Shown here piece by piece: positions 27,301-36,569 of a DNA stretch of 64,000 nt. Both the position numbers and the translations under genes were made by a program. Source of the stretch: Longimonas halophila (GTDB lineage Bacteria > Bacteroidota > Rhodothermia > Rhodothermales > Salinibacteraceae); contig NZ_PDEP01000004.1 of the NCBI RefSeq assembly GCF_002554705.1, positions 124,001-188,000 on the forward strand, read 5' to 3'. Under the pieces are notes generated by a model. That model made no database searches, was not told the origin of the DNA, and saw nothing but the letters and a program-made list of their open reading frames with translations. Within the stretch, counting starts at the first letter, position 1, and each line of letters begins with the position of its first letter.

Positions 27301-27510
27301 TACCTGAAGCTGCGCGAAGTCCAGGTGCGGTACACCGTGCCCGAACGGCTCACCACGCGAGTGCAGGCCCAGAACGTAGACCTGTACGTGCGCGGTGAGA
27401 ACCTTTTCACGCTCGACGCGCCCAGCTTTACCGGCGTAGACCCTGAAGTACCCGGCCAACTGTTTCCGCTGGCGCGCAGCTTTACCGTCGGTATCGACCT
27501 CACGTTTTAG
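24388..27510 (+). CDS. susC: SusC/RagA-type TonB-dependent outer-membrane oligosaccharide transporter
   Basis: 1040 residues from ATG 24388, which opens the signal peptide [22 protein letters not shown]. Then comes a carboxypeptidase-regulatory-like domain ([19 protein letters not shown]...YQLTAPS), the plug domain ([60 protein letters not shown]) and a large TonB-dependent barrel ending [13 protein letters not shown]. This order is diagnostic of SusC. It imports oligosaccharides together with the SusD lid encoded 49 bases downstream. Neighbouring GH32 and fructokinase genes point to fructo-oligosaccharides as substrate. A LacI-type operator precedes it. Confidence 0.95.
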   Translation: [1040 protein letters not shown]

Positions 27511-27559
27511 CACGCTGCCTCTGCCTCCCGTTGCCTTGTACCCAACACCCCACGGACCC

Positions 27560-29287
27560 ATGACATTCCCGAAACTCATTCGCTCGCTCATTCTGCTGTG
27601 CGCACTAAGCGTACTCCTCGCAGCGTGCGACAGCTTCCTTGACCACGAACCCCGAGGCACGCTCAACGAACAGCAACTCGACAATCCCGAGGGCATCGAA
27701 GGGCTGGTGACCTCCGCCTACGCTGATCTGGGGAATAGCCACTGGACCGCCCCGTACTCGACCATGTGGATGTACGGCAGCGTCCGCTCCGACAATGCCT
27801 TGAAGGGCGGGGGCGGCACCGGCGATCAGGGCGGCTACAACAACTACGAGCTCTTTGCCAATGCCCAGGTCGACCAGGGCGAAGCCGATGCAATGTGGAC
27901 GGAGCTCTACTTTGCAGTCTCGCGAACCAACGCGGCCCTGCGTGCGCTGGCAGATACCGACGAGGCGAACTTCCCCGAGCGTACCGCCCGCCAGGCTGAA
28001 ATGCGCTTCTTGCGTGGGCACTTCTACTTCGAGTTGAAGCGCCTCTTTAAGCGCGTGCCCTACATCGATGAAACGATCCCTGAAGAGGAGATCTCAACAG
28101 TCTCAAATGTCGAACTGACCAGCCAGGAACTGTGGACGGCGATTGCCGACGACTTCCGGTTTGCCGCAGACAATCTGCCTCCGATGCAAGACGATGCAGG
28201 GCGTCCTACCGAGTATGCCGCCAAAGCCTATCTGGCCAAGGTGCTGCTGTATCAGGCGTACGAGCAAGACAGCCAGCACAACGTCACCGCCATCAACCAA
28301 AACCGCCTGCAAGAAGTCGTGGCGCTGACTGACGAGGTCATCAACGCCGGGCCGTACGATCTGCACAGCGACATGGCCGATAACTTTTTGGTGAGCGCGG
28401 ACAACGGCGTCGAGTCGGTGTTTGCCGTGCAGCGTTCCATGGACGATGGCACGCAGGAGGGCCGCGTGGATATGGACACGGGGCTAAGCTATCCCATGGC
28501 GGGCGGCTTTGGCTGCTGCTGGTTCCACGTGCCCAGTCAGAACCTGGTCAACGCCTTCCAGACAAGCGATGACGGCATCCCGCTCTTCGACCGCTTCAAC
28601 GACGAATCGCTCGATGAACCAGAAGACTTTCAGACCAACACGGTGGATCCGCGACTCGACCACACGGTCTCGATTCCCACGCACCCCTTCAAATACCAGC
28701 CGAATCAGGTGTACGACGAAAGCTGGTCGCGCTCGCCTCAGGTGTACGGGCCGTACGCCTCAATGAAAGCGCTTCAAGTGCGCGAAAACACGACCGCGGT
28801 GGGGCCTTTCTTCGGAAGCTCCAAAAACACCGACCTCATCCGCTTTGCGGACGTGCTGCTGTGGCAAGCCGAGGCCCTGATCGAACTGGGGCGCCACAAC
28901 GACGCGTTGCCGCTCATTAACCGGGTGCGCGAGCGGGCGCAGAACAGCACTACACGGTTGGTGGATGCAGAAGGCAATCCGGTATCCAACTACAACATTG
29001 CGCTGTACGAGCCGGGCGTCAACATCGAGTGGACGCCTGAAAACGCCCGCGAGGCGCTGCGCTGGGAACGTCGCCTGGAGCTGGCAACCGAGGGCGAACG
29101 CTTCTTCGATCTGGTGCGCTGGGGCATTGCAGGGGAAACGCTCAACCGCTACTTCGATGTGGAGCGCACGCGCTACGAGTATCTGCAAGAGGCCGCGTTT
29201 ACCGAAGGGCGCGACGAGTACCTGCCCATCCCCCAGCAGCAGATCGACTTTAGCCGAGGCCTCTACGAGCAGAACACTGGGTGGTAA
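27560..29287 (+). CDS. susD: SusD/RagB-type glycan-binding lipoprotein
   Basis: 575 residues from ATG 27560; lipobox LLAAC follows a short hydrophobic signal. Family hallmarks are present: SFLDHEPRGTLNEQQL at the N-terminus, a TPR-like helical core (AEMRFLRGHFYFELKRLFKRVPYIDE, AAKAYLAKVLLYQAYE), and the C-terminal NAREALRWERRLELATEGERFFDLVRWG. SusD proteins cap the SusC barrel and capture the glycan. It pairs with the upstream susC (49-base gap, probably one transcript). Loop residues that contact sugar cannot be assigned without structure. Confidence 0.95.
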   Translation: MTFPKLIRSLILLCALSVLLAACDSFLDHEPRGTLNEQQLDNPEGIEGLVTSAYADLGNSHWTAPYSTMWMYGSVRSDNALKGGGGTGDQGGYNNYELFANAQVDQGEADAMWTELYFAVSRTNAALRALADTDEANFPERTARQAEMRFLRGHFYFELKRLFKRVPYIDETIPEEEISTVSNVELTSQELWTAIADDFRFAADNLPPMQDDAGRPTEYAAKAYLAKVLLYQAYEQDSQHNVTAINQNRLQEVVALTDEVINAGPYDLHSDMADNFLVSADNGVESVFAVQRSMDDGTQEGRVDMDTGLSYPMAGGFGCCWFHVPSQNLVNAFQTSDDGIPLFDRFNDESLDEPEDFQTNTVDPRLDHTVSIPTHPFKYQPNQVYDESWSRSPQVYGPYASMKALQVRENTTAVGPFFGSSKNTDLIRFADVLLWQAEALIELGRHNDALPLINRVRERAQNSTTRLVDAEGNPVSNYNIALYEPGVNIEWTPENAREALRWERRLELATEGERFFDLVRWGIAGETLNRYFDVERTRYEYLQEAAFTEGRDEYLPIPQQQIDFSRGLYEQNTGW

Positions 29288-29438
29288 TTGAGCACCTCGT
29301 GCACGGGCAGCTCATGATGGGCGGAGTGCCAGTGCGGGACAATCCGCCCGGCTGTACGGTTGGACGGCCCTGTATGACGCTACCAAATGACGTCACCAAC
29401 GGCTCCCCGTCTGCTCCACTCACTGATTACCGATCTGT

Positions 29439-30446
29439 ATGCCCACACTGAAAGATGTAGCCCGCCGGGCCAACGTCTCAAAGTCGACCGTGTCGCGCGC
29501 GTTCAATGATCCCGACCGCGTAAAGTCCGAGACGCTCACAGCCATTCGCAAGGCGGCGCGCGAGCTCAACTACAAACCGAGTCGCGTAGCGCGCCGCCTG
29601 CGCATGGACAAAGGCCGTACCAATATGATTGGGCTGGTCATTCCCGACATCCAGAACCCGTTCTTTGCCGATGTTACGCGCGGGGTAGAAGACGTGGCGC
29701 GCAGCCACGACTACACGCTCATCCTGAGCAACTCCGACGAGGATCCTGCCAAGCAGAAGCTGGCGCTCGACACGCTCCGCGCCGAATCGGTCGATGGCGT
29801 CATTGTGCCGCCGGTGCGCGACGACGATCCTGATGTGGAAGCACTCGTGGAAAGTGGCATTCCGGTGGTCTGCGTGGATCGCCGCCTGGCTTCGACCCGC
29901 GTAGACATGGTGGTGTCGGATAACGAGCGCGGCAGCCGCATGGCCACTGAGCATCTGATTGCCCAGGGGCACCGCCGCATTGCGTACATCGGGGGGATCC
30001 CGCGCATCTCAACCAGCCGCGAGCGCCTGAGCGGCTACCGCAATGCGCTCGACGAACACGATCTGCCTTTCAATGACGCACTGGTGCGCGACGGCGACTC
30101 GCGTCAGGAAAGTGGTCAGCGCCTTACCGAGCAACTGTTGAATCTCGACCCGCCCCCTACGGCCCTCGTAGCGGGTAACAACCTGATGATGCTGGGCGCA
30201 CTCATTGCGCTCAACGAACACAACGTGCGCATCCCCCAAGACATGGCCCTGGTCGGCTACGACGATGTGCCGTGGGCCAAGGCGCTTAACCCGCCGCCTA
30301 CGGTGGTCAACCAGCCCGGCTACGAGATGGGCCGCCGCGCCGCCGAAACGCTGTTTCAACGCTTTGCTGAACCCAACCAATCCACCACACTGGCCACGCT
30401 GCAGCCCACACTCGTTGTGCGGGCATCGTGCGGGGCCGCCTCGTAA
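29439..30446 (+). CDS. LacI-family transcription regulator of the fructan locus
   Basis: 335 residues. The N-terminal helix-turn-helix TLKDVARRANVSKSTVSRAFN and hinge helix RVARRLRMDKG are typical LacI. The periplasmic-binding-protein-like effector domain follows (IGLVIPDIQNPFFADVTRGVED, VDGVIVPP, VGYDDVPWA). Ligand is unknown; within this locus a fructose or fructose-phosphate type sugar is the natural guess. It lies in-line between susD and the GH32 gene, the arrangement of a locally acting repressor. A LacI-type palindrome before susC is its likely target. Ends 26 bases before the GH32 start. Confidence 0.92.
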   Translation: MPTLKDVARRANVSKSTVSRAFNDPDRVKSETLTAIRKAARELNYKPSRVARRLRMDKGRTNMIGLVIPDIQNPFFADVTRGVEDVARSHDYTLILSNSDEDPAKQKLALDTLRAESVDGVIVPPVRDDDPDVEALVESGIPVVCVDRRLASTRVDMVVSDNERGSRMATEHLIAQGHRRIAYIGGIPRISTSRERLSGYRNALDEHDLPFNDALVRDGDSRQESGQRLTEQLLNLDPPPTALVAGNNLMMLGALIALNEHNVRIPQDMALVGYDDVPWAKALNPPPTVVNQPGYEMGRRAAETLFQRFAEPNQSTTLATLQPTLVVRASCGAAS

Positions 30447-30472
30447 CTCATTCACGAACTGCCCGCCCTCGT

Positions 30473-32098
30473 ATGAATACGCTTGCTTCTTATATCGGAT
30501 ACGCGGTGCTGCTGCTTGCCCCTGTACTGCTGGTCGGATGCAATGATACGCCGCCATCTACCGAAAGCGATGCTTCAGCCTCCGACGATACGCCCACCTT
30601 CACCGAGCCCTATCGTCCACAGTTTCACTATACGCCGCCCACCAACTGGATGAACGATCCGAACGGGCTGGTCTACCACGAGGGCACGTACCATCTCTTC
30701 CACCAGTACAACCCCGAAGGCATTCAGTGGGGCCACATGAGCTGGTACCACGCTACAAGCGAGGATCTGGTGCACTGGGAGCACGAAGGCGTGGCGATTC
30801 CTGAAGAGGGCAACGAGATGATCTTCTCGGGCAGCGCGCTGGTCGATCACGACAACACCTCGGGCTTTGCCGATGACGGCGACCCCGCGCCCATGGTGGC
30901 GGTCTACACCAGCCACTACACGCTCGACGAACCGGACCCCGACACCGGAGCCGAGACCGATCAGGCGCAGTCGCTTGCCTACAGCCTCGATGGTGGCGAT
31001 ACGTGGCAGAAGTACGCAGGCAACCCTGTCCTCACGCACAACGATGCCAACTTTCGCGACCCAAATGTGTCGTGGCACGAGGAAAGCGAGCAGTGGATCA
31101 TGACCGTAGCGCTGCCTGAGCAACATAAGGTGCAGTTCTACGCCTCCGACAACCTGACCGACTGGACGCATCTTAGCGACTTTGGTCCGGCGGGTGCCAC
31201 AACGGGCATCTGGGAGTGCCCCGACCTCTTCGAATTGCCCGTTGATGGCGATCCCAACGATACGCGCTGGGTCTTGCAGGTCGACCTGAATCCCGGCGCT
31301 ATTGCAGGCGGCTCGGGCGCGCAGTACTTCGTGGGCGACTTCGACGGCGAAACGTTTACCCTCGACGAGGGCATCAGCGAAGACGACACGCACTGGGTTG
31401 ATTACGGCACCGACTTTTACGCCGCCATTTCGTGGAACGACATCCCCGAAGACGATGGCCGCCGCCTGTGGGTCGGCTGGATGAGCAACTGGGACTATGC
31501 CAACGACAAGCCCACCTCGCCCTGGCGCAGTGCGCAGTCCATTCCGCGCTCCCTGCACCTGACTACCGTAGACGACGAAATTCGCCTCACGCAGCAGCCC
31601 GTCGAGGAGCTCCACACCCTGCGCGACACGCACACCACGCTCGATGCACGCTCCGTAGCCAACGAAACGGTGTCGCTGGCCGACGATGGCATCGCGGGCA
31701 CCACGTTGGAACTGGTTGCCGAGTTTGAGCCGGGCGATGCGGATGCCTTTGGGCTAAACGTGCGCACGGGCAACAACGAGGAAACCGTCATCGGATACGA
31801 CACCGCTTCCGAATCCGTCTACGTAGATCGCACCAACGCGGGCGAAGACAGCTTCCACGATGACTTTGCCCAGCGCCACGACGCCCCGCTCGCGGTCAAC
31901 GACGACGGACGCGTTAAGCTGCATGTGTTTGTGGACTGGTCCTCGGTCGAGGTCTTCGCCAACGATGGCGCGCGCCTGCTTACGCACCGCATCTTTCCCG
32001 ATGCCGAGAGCGACGGCGTTTCGGTCTTTGCGGAGGGCGGCACAGCCGAGCTTACGCGCCTGGAATCCTGGACGCTCAACTCCATTTGGGCACGATAG
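30473..32098 (+). CDS. sacC: Glycoside hydrolase family 32 fructanase (levanase/inulinase type), lipoprotein
   Basis: 541 residues from ATG 30473 with lipobox LLVGC, so it should be anchored in an envelope membrane facing out. GH32 catalytic triad motifs are intact: WMNDPNG (nucleophile D62), FRDP (D196, transition-state stabiliser) and ECPD (acid/base E248). The five-bladed propeller is followed by the C-terminal beta-sandwich (ELVAEFEP..., HVFVDWSSVEVFANDG). It hydrolyses beta-fructosidic bonds in levan, inulin or sucrose. Which linkage is cut cannot be decided here. Flanked by the LacI regulator and a fructokinase. Confidence 0.92.
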   Translation: MNTLASYIGYAVLLLAPVLLVGCNDTPPSTESDASASDDTPTFTEPYRPQFHYTPPTNWMNDPNGLVYHEGTYHLFHQYNPEGIQWGHMSWYHATSEDLVHWEHEGVAIPEEGNEMIFSGSALVDHDNTSGFADDGDPAPMVAVYTSHYTLDEPDPDTGAETDQAQSLAYSLDGGDTWQKYAGNPVLTHNDANFRDPNVSWHEESEQWIMTVALPEQHKVQFYASDNLTDWTHLSDFGPAGATTGIWECPDLFELPVDGDPNDTRWVLQVDLNPGAIAGGSGAQYFVGDFDGETFTLDEGISEDDTHWVDYGTDFYAAISWNDIPEDDGRRLWVGWMSNWDYANDKPTSPWRSAQSIPRSLHLTTVDDEIRLTQQPVEELHTLRDTHTTLDARSVANETVSLADDGIAGTTLELVAEFEPGDADAFGLNVRTGNNEETVIGYDTASESVYVDRTNAGEDSFHDDFAQRHDAPLAVNDDGRVKLHVFVDWSSVEVFANDGARLLTHRIFPDAESDGVSVFAEGGTAELTRLESWTLNSIWAR

Positions 32099-32142
32099 AC
32101 ATTCGCATCCCTCTGTTTTATTAACATGATACAACTCCTGCT

Positions 32143-33048
32143 ATGCCGCACGATATTCTCTGCATGGGCGAAGTGCTCTGGGATGCCCTGCCCGACGGGC
32201 TGTTCCTGGGCGGGGCGCCCTTCAACGTGGCGTGCCACCTGCATGCGCTGGGCGAGCACGCCGCGTTCGTCAGCCGCGTGGGCGACGACGTGCTGGGCCA
32301 CGAGGCCCTGCGCCGCCTGAAGGCCCGCGGCCTGGGGGCCGACCTCATGCAGATCGATGCGTCGCTGCCTACCGGATTCGTGCGCGTAGCGCTCAGCCAC
32401 AGCGGCGAGCCCGACTACGAAATCGTGGAGCCCGCTGCATGGGATGCCATCACGCTCACCGATGCGCTCCGCCAGCGCGCCAAGCACGCCGACGCCATCG
32501 TGGTGGGCAGCCTGGCGCAGCGCGCTGCCACCTCACGACAGACCATCCAGGCCGCCACCCAGGCCGACGCGCTCATCGTCTTCGATGTGAACATGCGCCC
32601 GCCCTACATCGATCAATCGGTCATTGAGGCCACCCTGCGCGCTGCCGATGTTGTGAAGATGAACGAGGATGAGATGCAGCGGATTTGCACGTGGTTCAAT
32701 CTGCCCGATGATCCCGAGGCGGCCCTGCATGCCCTGGCCGACCGGTTTTCGTGCCGAGCGCTCTGTGTGACCCGCGGAGCCGCAGGCGCGCGCCTGTGGC
32801 ATGCGGGCCGTCTGCACACCACATCGGGCCACGACATTGCGGTGGCCGACACCGTGGGCGCAGGCGATGCGTTTCTGGCGGCACTCCTCACCGGACTCGT
32901 CGCCGGGCGCACGGGGCCGACCCTGCTCGATTTGGCCAACCGCCTCGGCGCGTATGTGGCCTCGCGGTCGGGTGCTACGCCAACGTATCCCCTTACGACC
33001 CTCGACGACATTGCCACTCTCGACCTGACCGACGTGGCTCCTGCATGA
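32143..33048 (+). CDS. scrK: PfkB-family fructokinase
   Basis: 301 residues. Ribokinase/PfkB fold with the N-terminal glycine pair LFLGGAPFNVACHLHALG and the C-terminal signature DTVGAGDAFLAALL (catalytic D242). It would phosphorylate free fructose released by the GH32 enzyme to fructose-6-phosphate using ATP, in the cytoplasm. Gene order GH32-kinase-sugar porter makes the fructose assignment strong relative to other PfkB substrates. Spacings of 44 and 47 bases to its neighbours suggest co-transcription. Confidence 0.85.
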   Translation: MPHDILCMGEVLWDALPDGLFLGGAPFNVACHLHALGEHAAFVSRVGDDVLGHEALRRLKARGLGADLMQIDASLPTGFVRVALSHSGEPDYEIVEPAAWDAITLTDALRQRAKHADAIVVGSLAQRAATSRQTIQAATQADALIVFDVNMRPPYIDQSVIEATLRAADVVKMNEDEMQRICTWFNLPDDPEAALHALADRFSCRALCVTRGAAGARLWHAGRLHTTSGHDIAVADTVGAGDAFLAALLTGLVAGRTGPTLLDLANRLGAYVASRSGATPTYPLTTLDDIATLDLTDVAPA

Positions 33049-33095
33049 TGCGAATCGGACCGCCTCCGCGCTTTCTGCTCTGACTCCTTGTTGCT

Positions 33096-34496
33096 ATGGA
33101 TACAAACGCTTCGACTTCTTCCCGAACTCTGTACATCAGCACGTTTGTGGCTGCGCTGGCCGGGTTCTTGTTCGGGTTCGACACCATTGTCATTTCGGGC
33201 GCCGATCGTCCCATTCAAGAGCTGTGGGGCCTGAGCGATTTCTTCCATGGCACGTTCATCATGTCGATGGCGCTGTGGGGCACCGTTGTGGGGGCGCTGC
33301 TGGGCGGCATCCCATGCGACCGGTTTGGGCGGCGCAAAACGCTGTTCTGGATCGGGGTGCTATACCTACTTTCGGCGCTGGGCTCGGCCCTGGCTCCCAA
33401 CCCGTATCTGTTCTCATCAGCCCGGTTTATTGGCGGACTCGGCGTGGGGGCGTCCTCGGTGGCGGTGCCGATCTATCTCTCGGAGATCACCCCGGCTCAG
33501 AATCGAGGAAAGCGCGTGGCGTTGTATCAGTTTAACATCGTGTTTGGCATTCTGATTGCCTACTTCTCCAACTACTTTATTGGGAGTGCCGTGGATACAG
33601 AAGCCTGGCGGTGGATGCTCGGGGTAGAGGCCATTCCCGCAGCGGTGTACTGCTTCTTTGTGATCGGCATCCCTGAAAGCCCGCGCTGGCTGGCGCTGCG
33701 CAAGCGCGACGAGTCGGCTGCTCGCGAGGTGTTGCAGACGTTTAACCCGGGCGCCAATGTCGAGAAGCTGCTTCAGGTCATCAAAACATCGGTGACGAAA
33801 GAGGTGCCGTTTTCGAAGTTTTTTTCGAAGCGCTTCCGCTTCCCCATTCTGCTGGCGTTTCTGGTGGCGTTCTTCAACCAGTGGTCGGGCATCAACTTTG
33901 TGCTCTACTACGCGCCGCGCATCTTTGAGCAGGCGGGCATTGCCGCAGGCGATGTGCTGGGCGCGTCGGTTCCTATCGGGGTTATGAACCTGCTGTTCAC
34001 GCTGCTCGGCATGTACCTGATTGACCGCATTGGGCGAAAGACGCTGATGTATATCGGCTCGTTCGGATACATCGCCTCGCTGCTGGGCGTGTCGTGGGCC
34101 TTTGCCACCGGGGCCGATGGCGCGGTGGTCGTGGCCTTCATATCCGCCTTCATTGCCGCCCACGCGGTGGGACAAGGTGCGGTGATCTGGGTGTTCATCT
34201 CCGAGATCTTTCCCAACGCCGTACGCGATTACGGGATGTCGCTGGGGTCGGGTACGCACTGGGTGTTTGCAGCCCTTATCACGCTCATTACGCCAATGGT
34301 GCTTAGCAGCTTCAGCGGCGCGCAGATCTTTCTCTTCTTTGCGGGCATGATGGTGCTGCAACTGCTCTTCGTGTGGGCCATTATGCCGGAAACGAAAGGC
34401 ATCACGCTCGAAGAGATGGAGGTGAAACTCGGCATCAGCACCGACGCACTGGAAGAGGTCGTAGAAACGCGCTCCCCCGATGAGGATATGCGCTGA
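33096..34496 (+). CDS. MFS sugar porter (SP family), probable fructose/glucose transporter
   Basis: 466 residues, twelve predicted membrane helices. Sugar-porter signatures are complete: GFDTIVISGA in helix 1, DRFGRRKT between helices 2 and 3, PESPRWL after helix 6, NQWSGINFVLYYAP in helix 7, DRIGRK between helices 8 and 9, and PETKG at the end. It carries hexoses across the inner membrane, likely by proton or sodium symport. In this locus it would bring in fructose liberated in the periplasm, before phosphorylation by the adjacent kinase. It is the last gene of the fructan operon; an 11-bp hairpin lies 19 bases downstream. Confidence 0.88.
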   Translation: MDTNASTSSRTLYISTFVAALAGFLFGFDTIVISGADRPIQELWGLSDFFHGTFIMSMALWGTVVGALLGGIPCDRFGRRKTLFWIGVLYLLSALGSALAPNPYLFSSARFIGGLGVGASSVAVPIYLSEITPAQNRGKRVALYQFNIVFGILIAYFSNYFIGSAVDTEAWRWMLGVEAIPAAVYCFFVIGIPESPRWLALRKRDESAAREVLQTFNPGANVEKLLQVIKTSVTKEVPFSKFFSKRFRFPILLAFLVAFFNQWSGINFVLYYAPRIFEQAGIAAGDVLGASVPIGVMNLLFTLLGMYLIDRIGRKTLMYIGSFGYIASLLGVSWAFATGADGAVVVAFISAFIAAHAVGQGAVIWVFISEIFPNAVRDYGMSLGSGTHWVFAALITLITPMVLSSFSGAQIFLFFAGMMVLQLLFVWAIMPETKGITLEEMEVKLGISTDALEEVVETRSPDEDMR

Positions 34497-34514
34497 AGCG
34501 CCGTACAAACGCAA

Positions 34515-34546
34515 CCGCCTTGCTCCAGAAGACCAGAGCAAGGCGG
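34515..34546. terminator. Hairpin after the fructan operon (possible terminator, no U-run)
   Basis: CCGCCTTGCTC at 34515-34525 pairs perfectly with GAGCAAGGCGG at 34536-34546 around a 10-base loop. The plus-strand continuation is GGCAGTAATACC, with no U-run, so intrinsic termination is uncertain. It could protect the 3' end of the transcript. Confidence 0.45.
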
Positions 34547-34553
34547 GGCAGTA

Positions 34554-34723
34554 ATACCAAATCCGGTTGCAGCGCTTCTCTACAGCGCACCGGATGTACG
34601 TCGTCAGTCGGCCTTCGGCCTCGTGTGGGGATGAAGGAACGGGTGGAAGGATGAATGTTTTCTTTCATCCGCCCCTTCACACGTCCATCCCTCCATCCCC
34701 AACGAAGCATGCGAGTTGGGATC
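34554..34723. repeat. Dispersed intergenic repeat, copy adjacent to typA
   Basis: It begins ATACCAAATCCGGTTGCAG and ends CAACGAAGC...GGGATC. The same bounding sequences, with small changes, enclose a longer segment at 58868-59289. Both contain a GGCCTTCGGCC-like or GGGGCTCCGCCCC-like hairpin and a GTTTTCNTTCAYCCG stretch. Both sit just beyond the stop of a minus-strand gene. Confidence 0.55.
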
Positions 34724-34748
34724 GTAGATCTACCCGTGTTAGGGCGCG

Positions 34749-36569
34749 CTACTCCGCGTAGGCATGCTGGTTGGCCTTCTTGCGCTGGTTCGGATCCAGG
34801 TAGCGCTTGCGCAGGCGGATGGCCTCGGGCGTGACCTCAATCAGTTCGTCGGCGCGCAGAAACTCGATCGACTCTTCGAGCGACAGGTCGCGCGGCGGAG
34901 GCAGGCGCTCCAGCTCTTCGCCTGCTGCCGCGCGCATGTTCGTGAGCTTCTTCTCTTTGGTGATGTTCACGTCCAGGTCTTGCGTACGGTTGTTCTCGCC
35001 CACGATCATGCCCTCGTAGACCGCATCGCCTGGACCCACGAAGAAGGTGCCGCGATCTTGCAGGTTGAGCAACGCATAGCCGGTGGCTTTGCCACGGCGG
35101 TCGGCCACGAGCGCGCCGGTAGTGCGGTGCGGAATGTCACCCGCCCACGGCTTAAACGCCTCAAAGCGATGAGTCAGGAGGCCCGTGCCTTTCGTATCCG
35201 TAAGGAACTGCGAGCGATAGCCGATGAGTCCGCGACTGGGCACCTCAAAGGTCAGGCGCACGCGCCCGCTCTGGTGGTGGGTCACGTTCTGCATGACGCC
35301 TTTGCGCGTACCCATGCGCTCCACGACCACGCCCATGTGCTCCTCAGGAATGTCGATCTCGGCCAGCTCGTACGGCTCGTGGCGCGTGCCGTCAATCGTC
35401 TTGGTGATAACGCGCGGCATCCCCACCGTAAACTCGTAGCCCTCGCGGCGCATCTGCTCAATGAGAATCGACATCTGCAGTTCACCGCGTCCGTACACGA
35501 GCATGCAGTTGGCAGCCTCGTCGCGCTCCACGCGGATCGCCAGGTTGTTGCGGGACTCGTCGATCAGACGCTCGCGCAGCTGACGCGAGGTCACGTAGTC
35601 GCCTTCGCGTCCGCTGAACGGACCGTTGTTGGCGCGAAACTCCATCGACAGGGTCGGTTCGTCCACGTCGACCGGCTCCAGCGGATCGGGGTCTTCGGCA
35701 TCGGAGAGGCTCTCGCCCAGCCCGATGCCTTCCACGCCTGCCACCGCCACAATATCGCCGGGGCCGGCCTCGTCAATCTCGACGCGATCCAGCCCTTCAA
35801 ACGCAAAGAGGGCGGTGATTTCGGCGGTTTCGATGGAGCCGTCGCGGTGGCACATCGACACGCGCTGGCGGTTTTGCAGCGTGCCCTGCTCCACGCGGCC
35901 AATGGCCACCGGACCCAGGTAATTGTCGCGCTTCACACTGGTCACGAGCATCTGCAACGTACCCTCCGCGTCGCCACTCGGCGGCGGCACTGTGTCGAGA
36001 ATTGTATCGAAGAGCGGCTGCAAGTCCGTCAGTTCGCCGCCAAGCTCAGTTGCGCACTGCCCCTCGGTGGCGATGGTGTAGAGCACCGGAAACTCAATCT
36101 GATCGCCGTCGGCACCGAGGTCGATGAACAGGTCGTAGATCTCGTCGAGCGTCTCTTCTGGACGCGCATCGTCGCGGTCGATCTTGTTGAGCACGACAAT
36201 GGCAGGCAGCTCCAGCTCCAGTGCCTTTTGGAGCACAAAGCGGGTTTGGGGGAGCGGACCTTCCGCTGCATCCACCAGCAGCATAATGCCATCCACCATA
36301 CGCAGGGTACGCTCCACCTCGCCACCAAAATCGGCGTGGCCCGGCGTATCCACAATATTGATCTTCGTGTCGTCGTACTGCACGGCCATATTCTTGGCCA
36401 TAATGGTGATGCCCCGCTCACGCTCCAGGTCCATCGAATCCATGACGCGCTCTTGCACGTCTTCATTGTCGCGGAAGGTACCGCTTTGCCAGAGCATGGC
36501 ATCGACCAGGGTCGTTTTGCCGTGGTCAACGTGTGCCACAATGGCGATGTCGCGAAGGGAGGTAGGCAT
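34749..36569 (-). CDS. typA: TypA/BipA ribosome-associated translational GTPase
   Basis: 606 residues, full length. GTPase motifs: G1 [10 protein letters not shown]2 ERERGITI, G3 [17 protein letters not shown]4 [13 protein letters not shown]-like domains II, III and V follow, then the BipA-specific C-terminal domain ([59 protein letters not shown]). It binds the ribosome near the EF-G site and supports ribosome assembly and stress or cold growth. It is monocistronic. Its 3' end abuts a dispersed repeat. Confidence 0.97.
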   Translation of the reverse strand: MPTSLRDIAIVAHVDHGKTTLVDAMLWQSGTFRDNEDVQERVMDSMDLERERGITIMAKNMAVQYDDTKINIVDTPGHADFGGEVERTLRMVDGIMLLVDAAEGPLPQTRFVLQKALELELPAIVVLNKIDRDDARPEETLDEIYDLFIDLGADGDQIEFPVLYTIATEGQCATELGGELTDLQPLFDTILDTVPPPSGDAEGTLQMLVTSVKRDNYLGPVAIGRVEQGTLQNRQRVSMCHRDGSIETAEITALFAFEGLDRVEIDEAGPGDIVAVAGVEGIGLGESLSDAEDPDPLEPVDVDEPTLSMEFRANNGPFSGREGDYVTSRQLRERLIDESRNNLAIRVERDEAANCMLVYGRGELQMSILIEQMRREGYEFTVGMPRVITKTIDGTRHEPYELAEIDIPEEHMGVVVERMGTRKGVMQNVTHHQSGRVRLTFEVPSRGLIGYRSQFLTDTKGTGLLTHRFEAFKPWAGDIPHRTTGALVADRRGKATGYALLNLQDRGTFFVGPGDAVYEGMIVGENNRTQDLDVNITKEKKLTNMRAAAGEELERLPPPRDLSLEESIEFLRADELIEVTPEAIRLRKRYLDPNQRKKANQHAYAE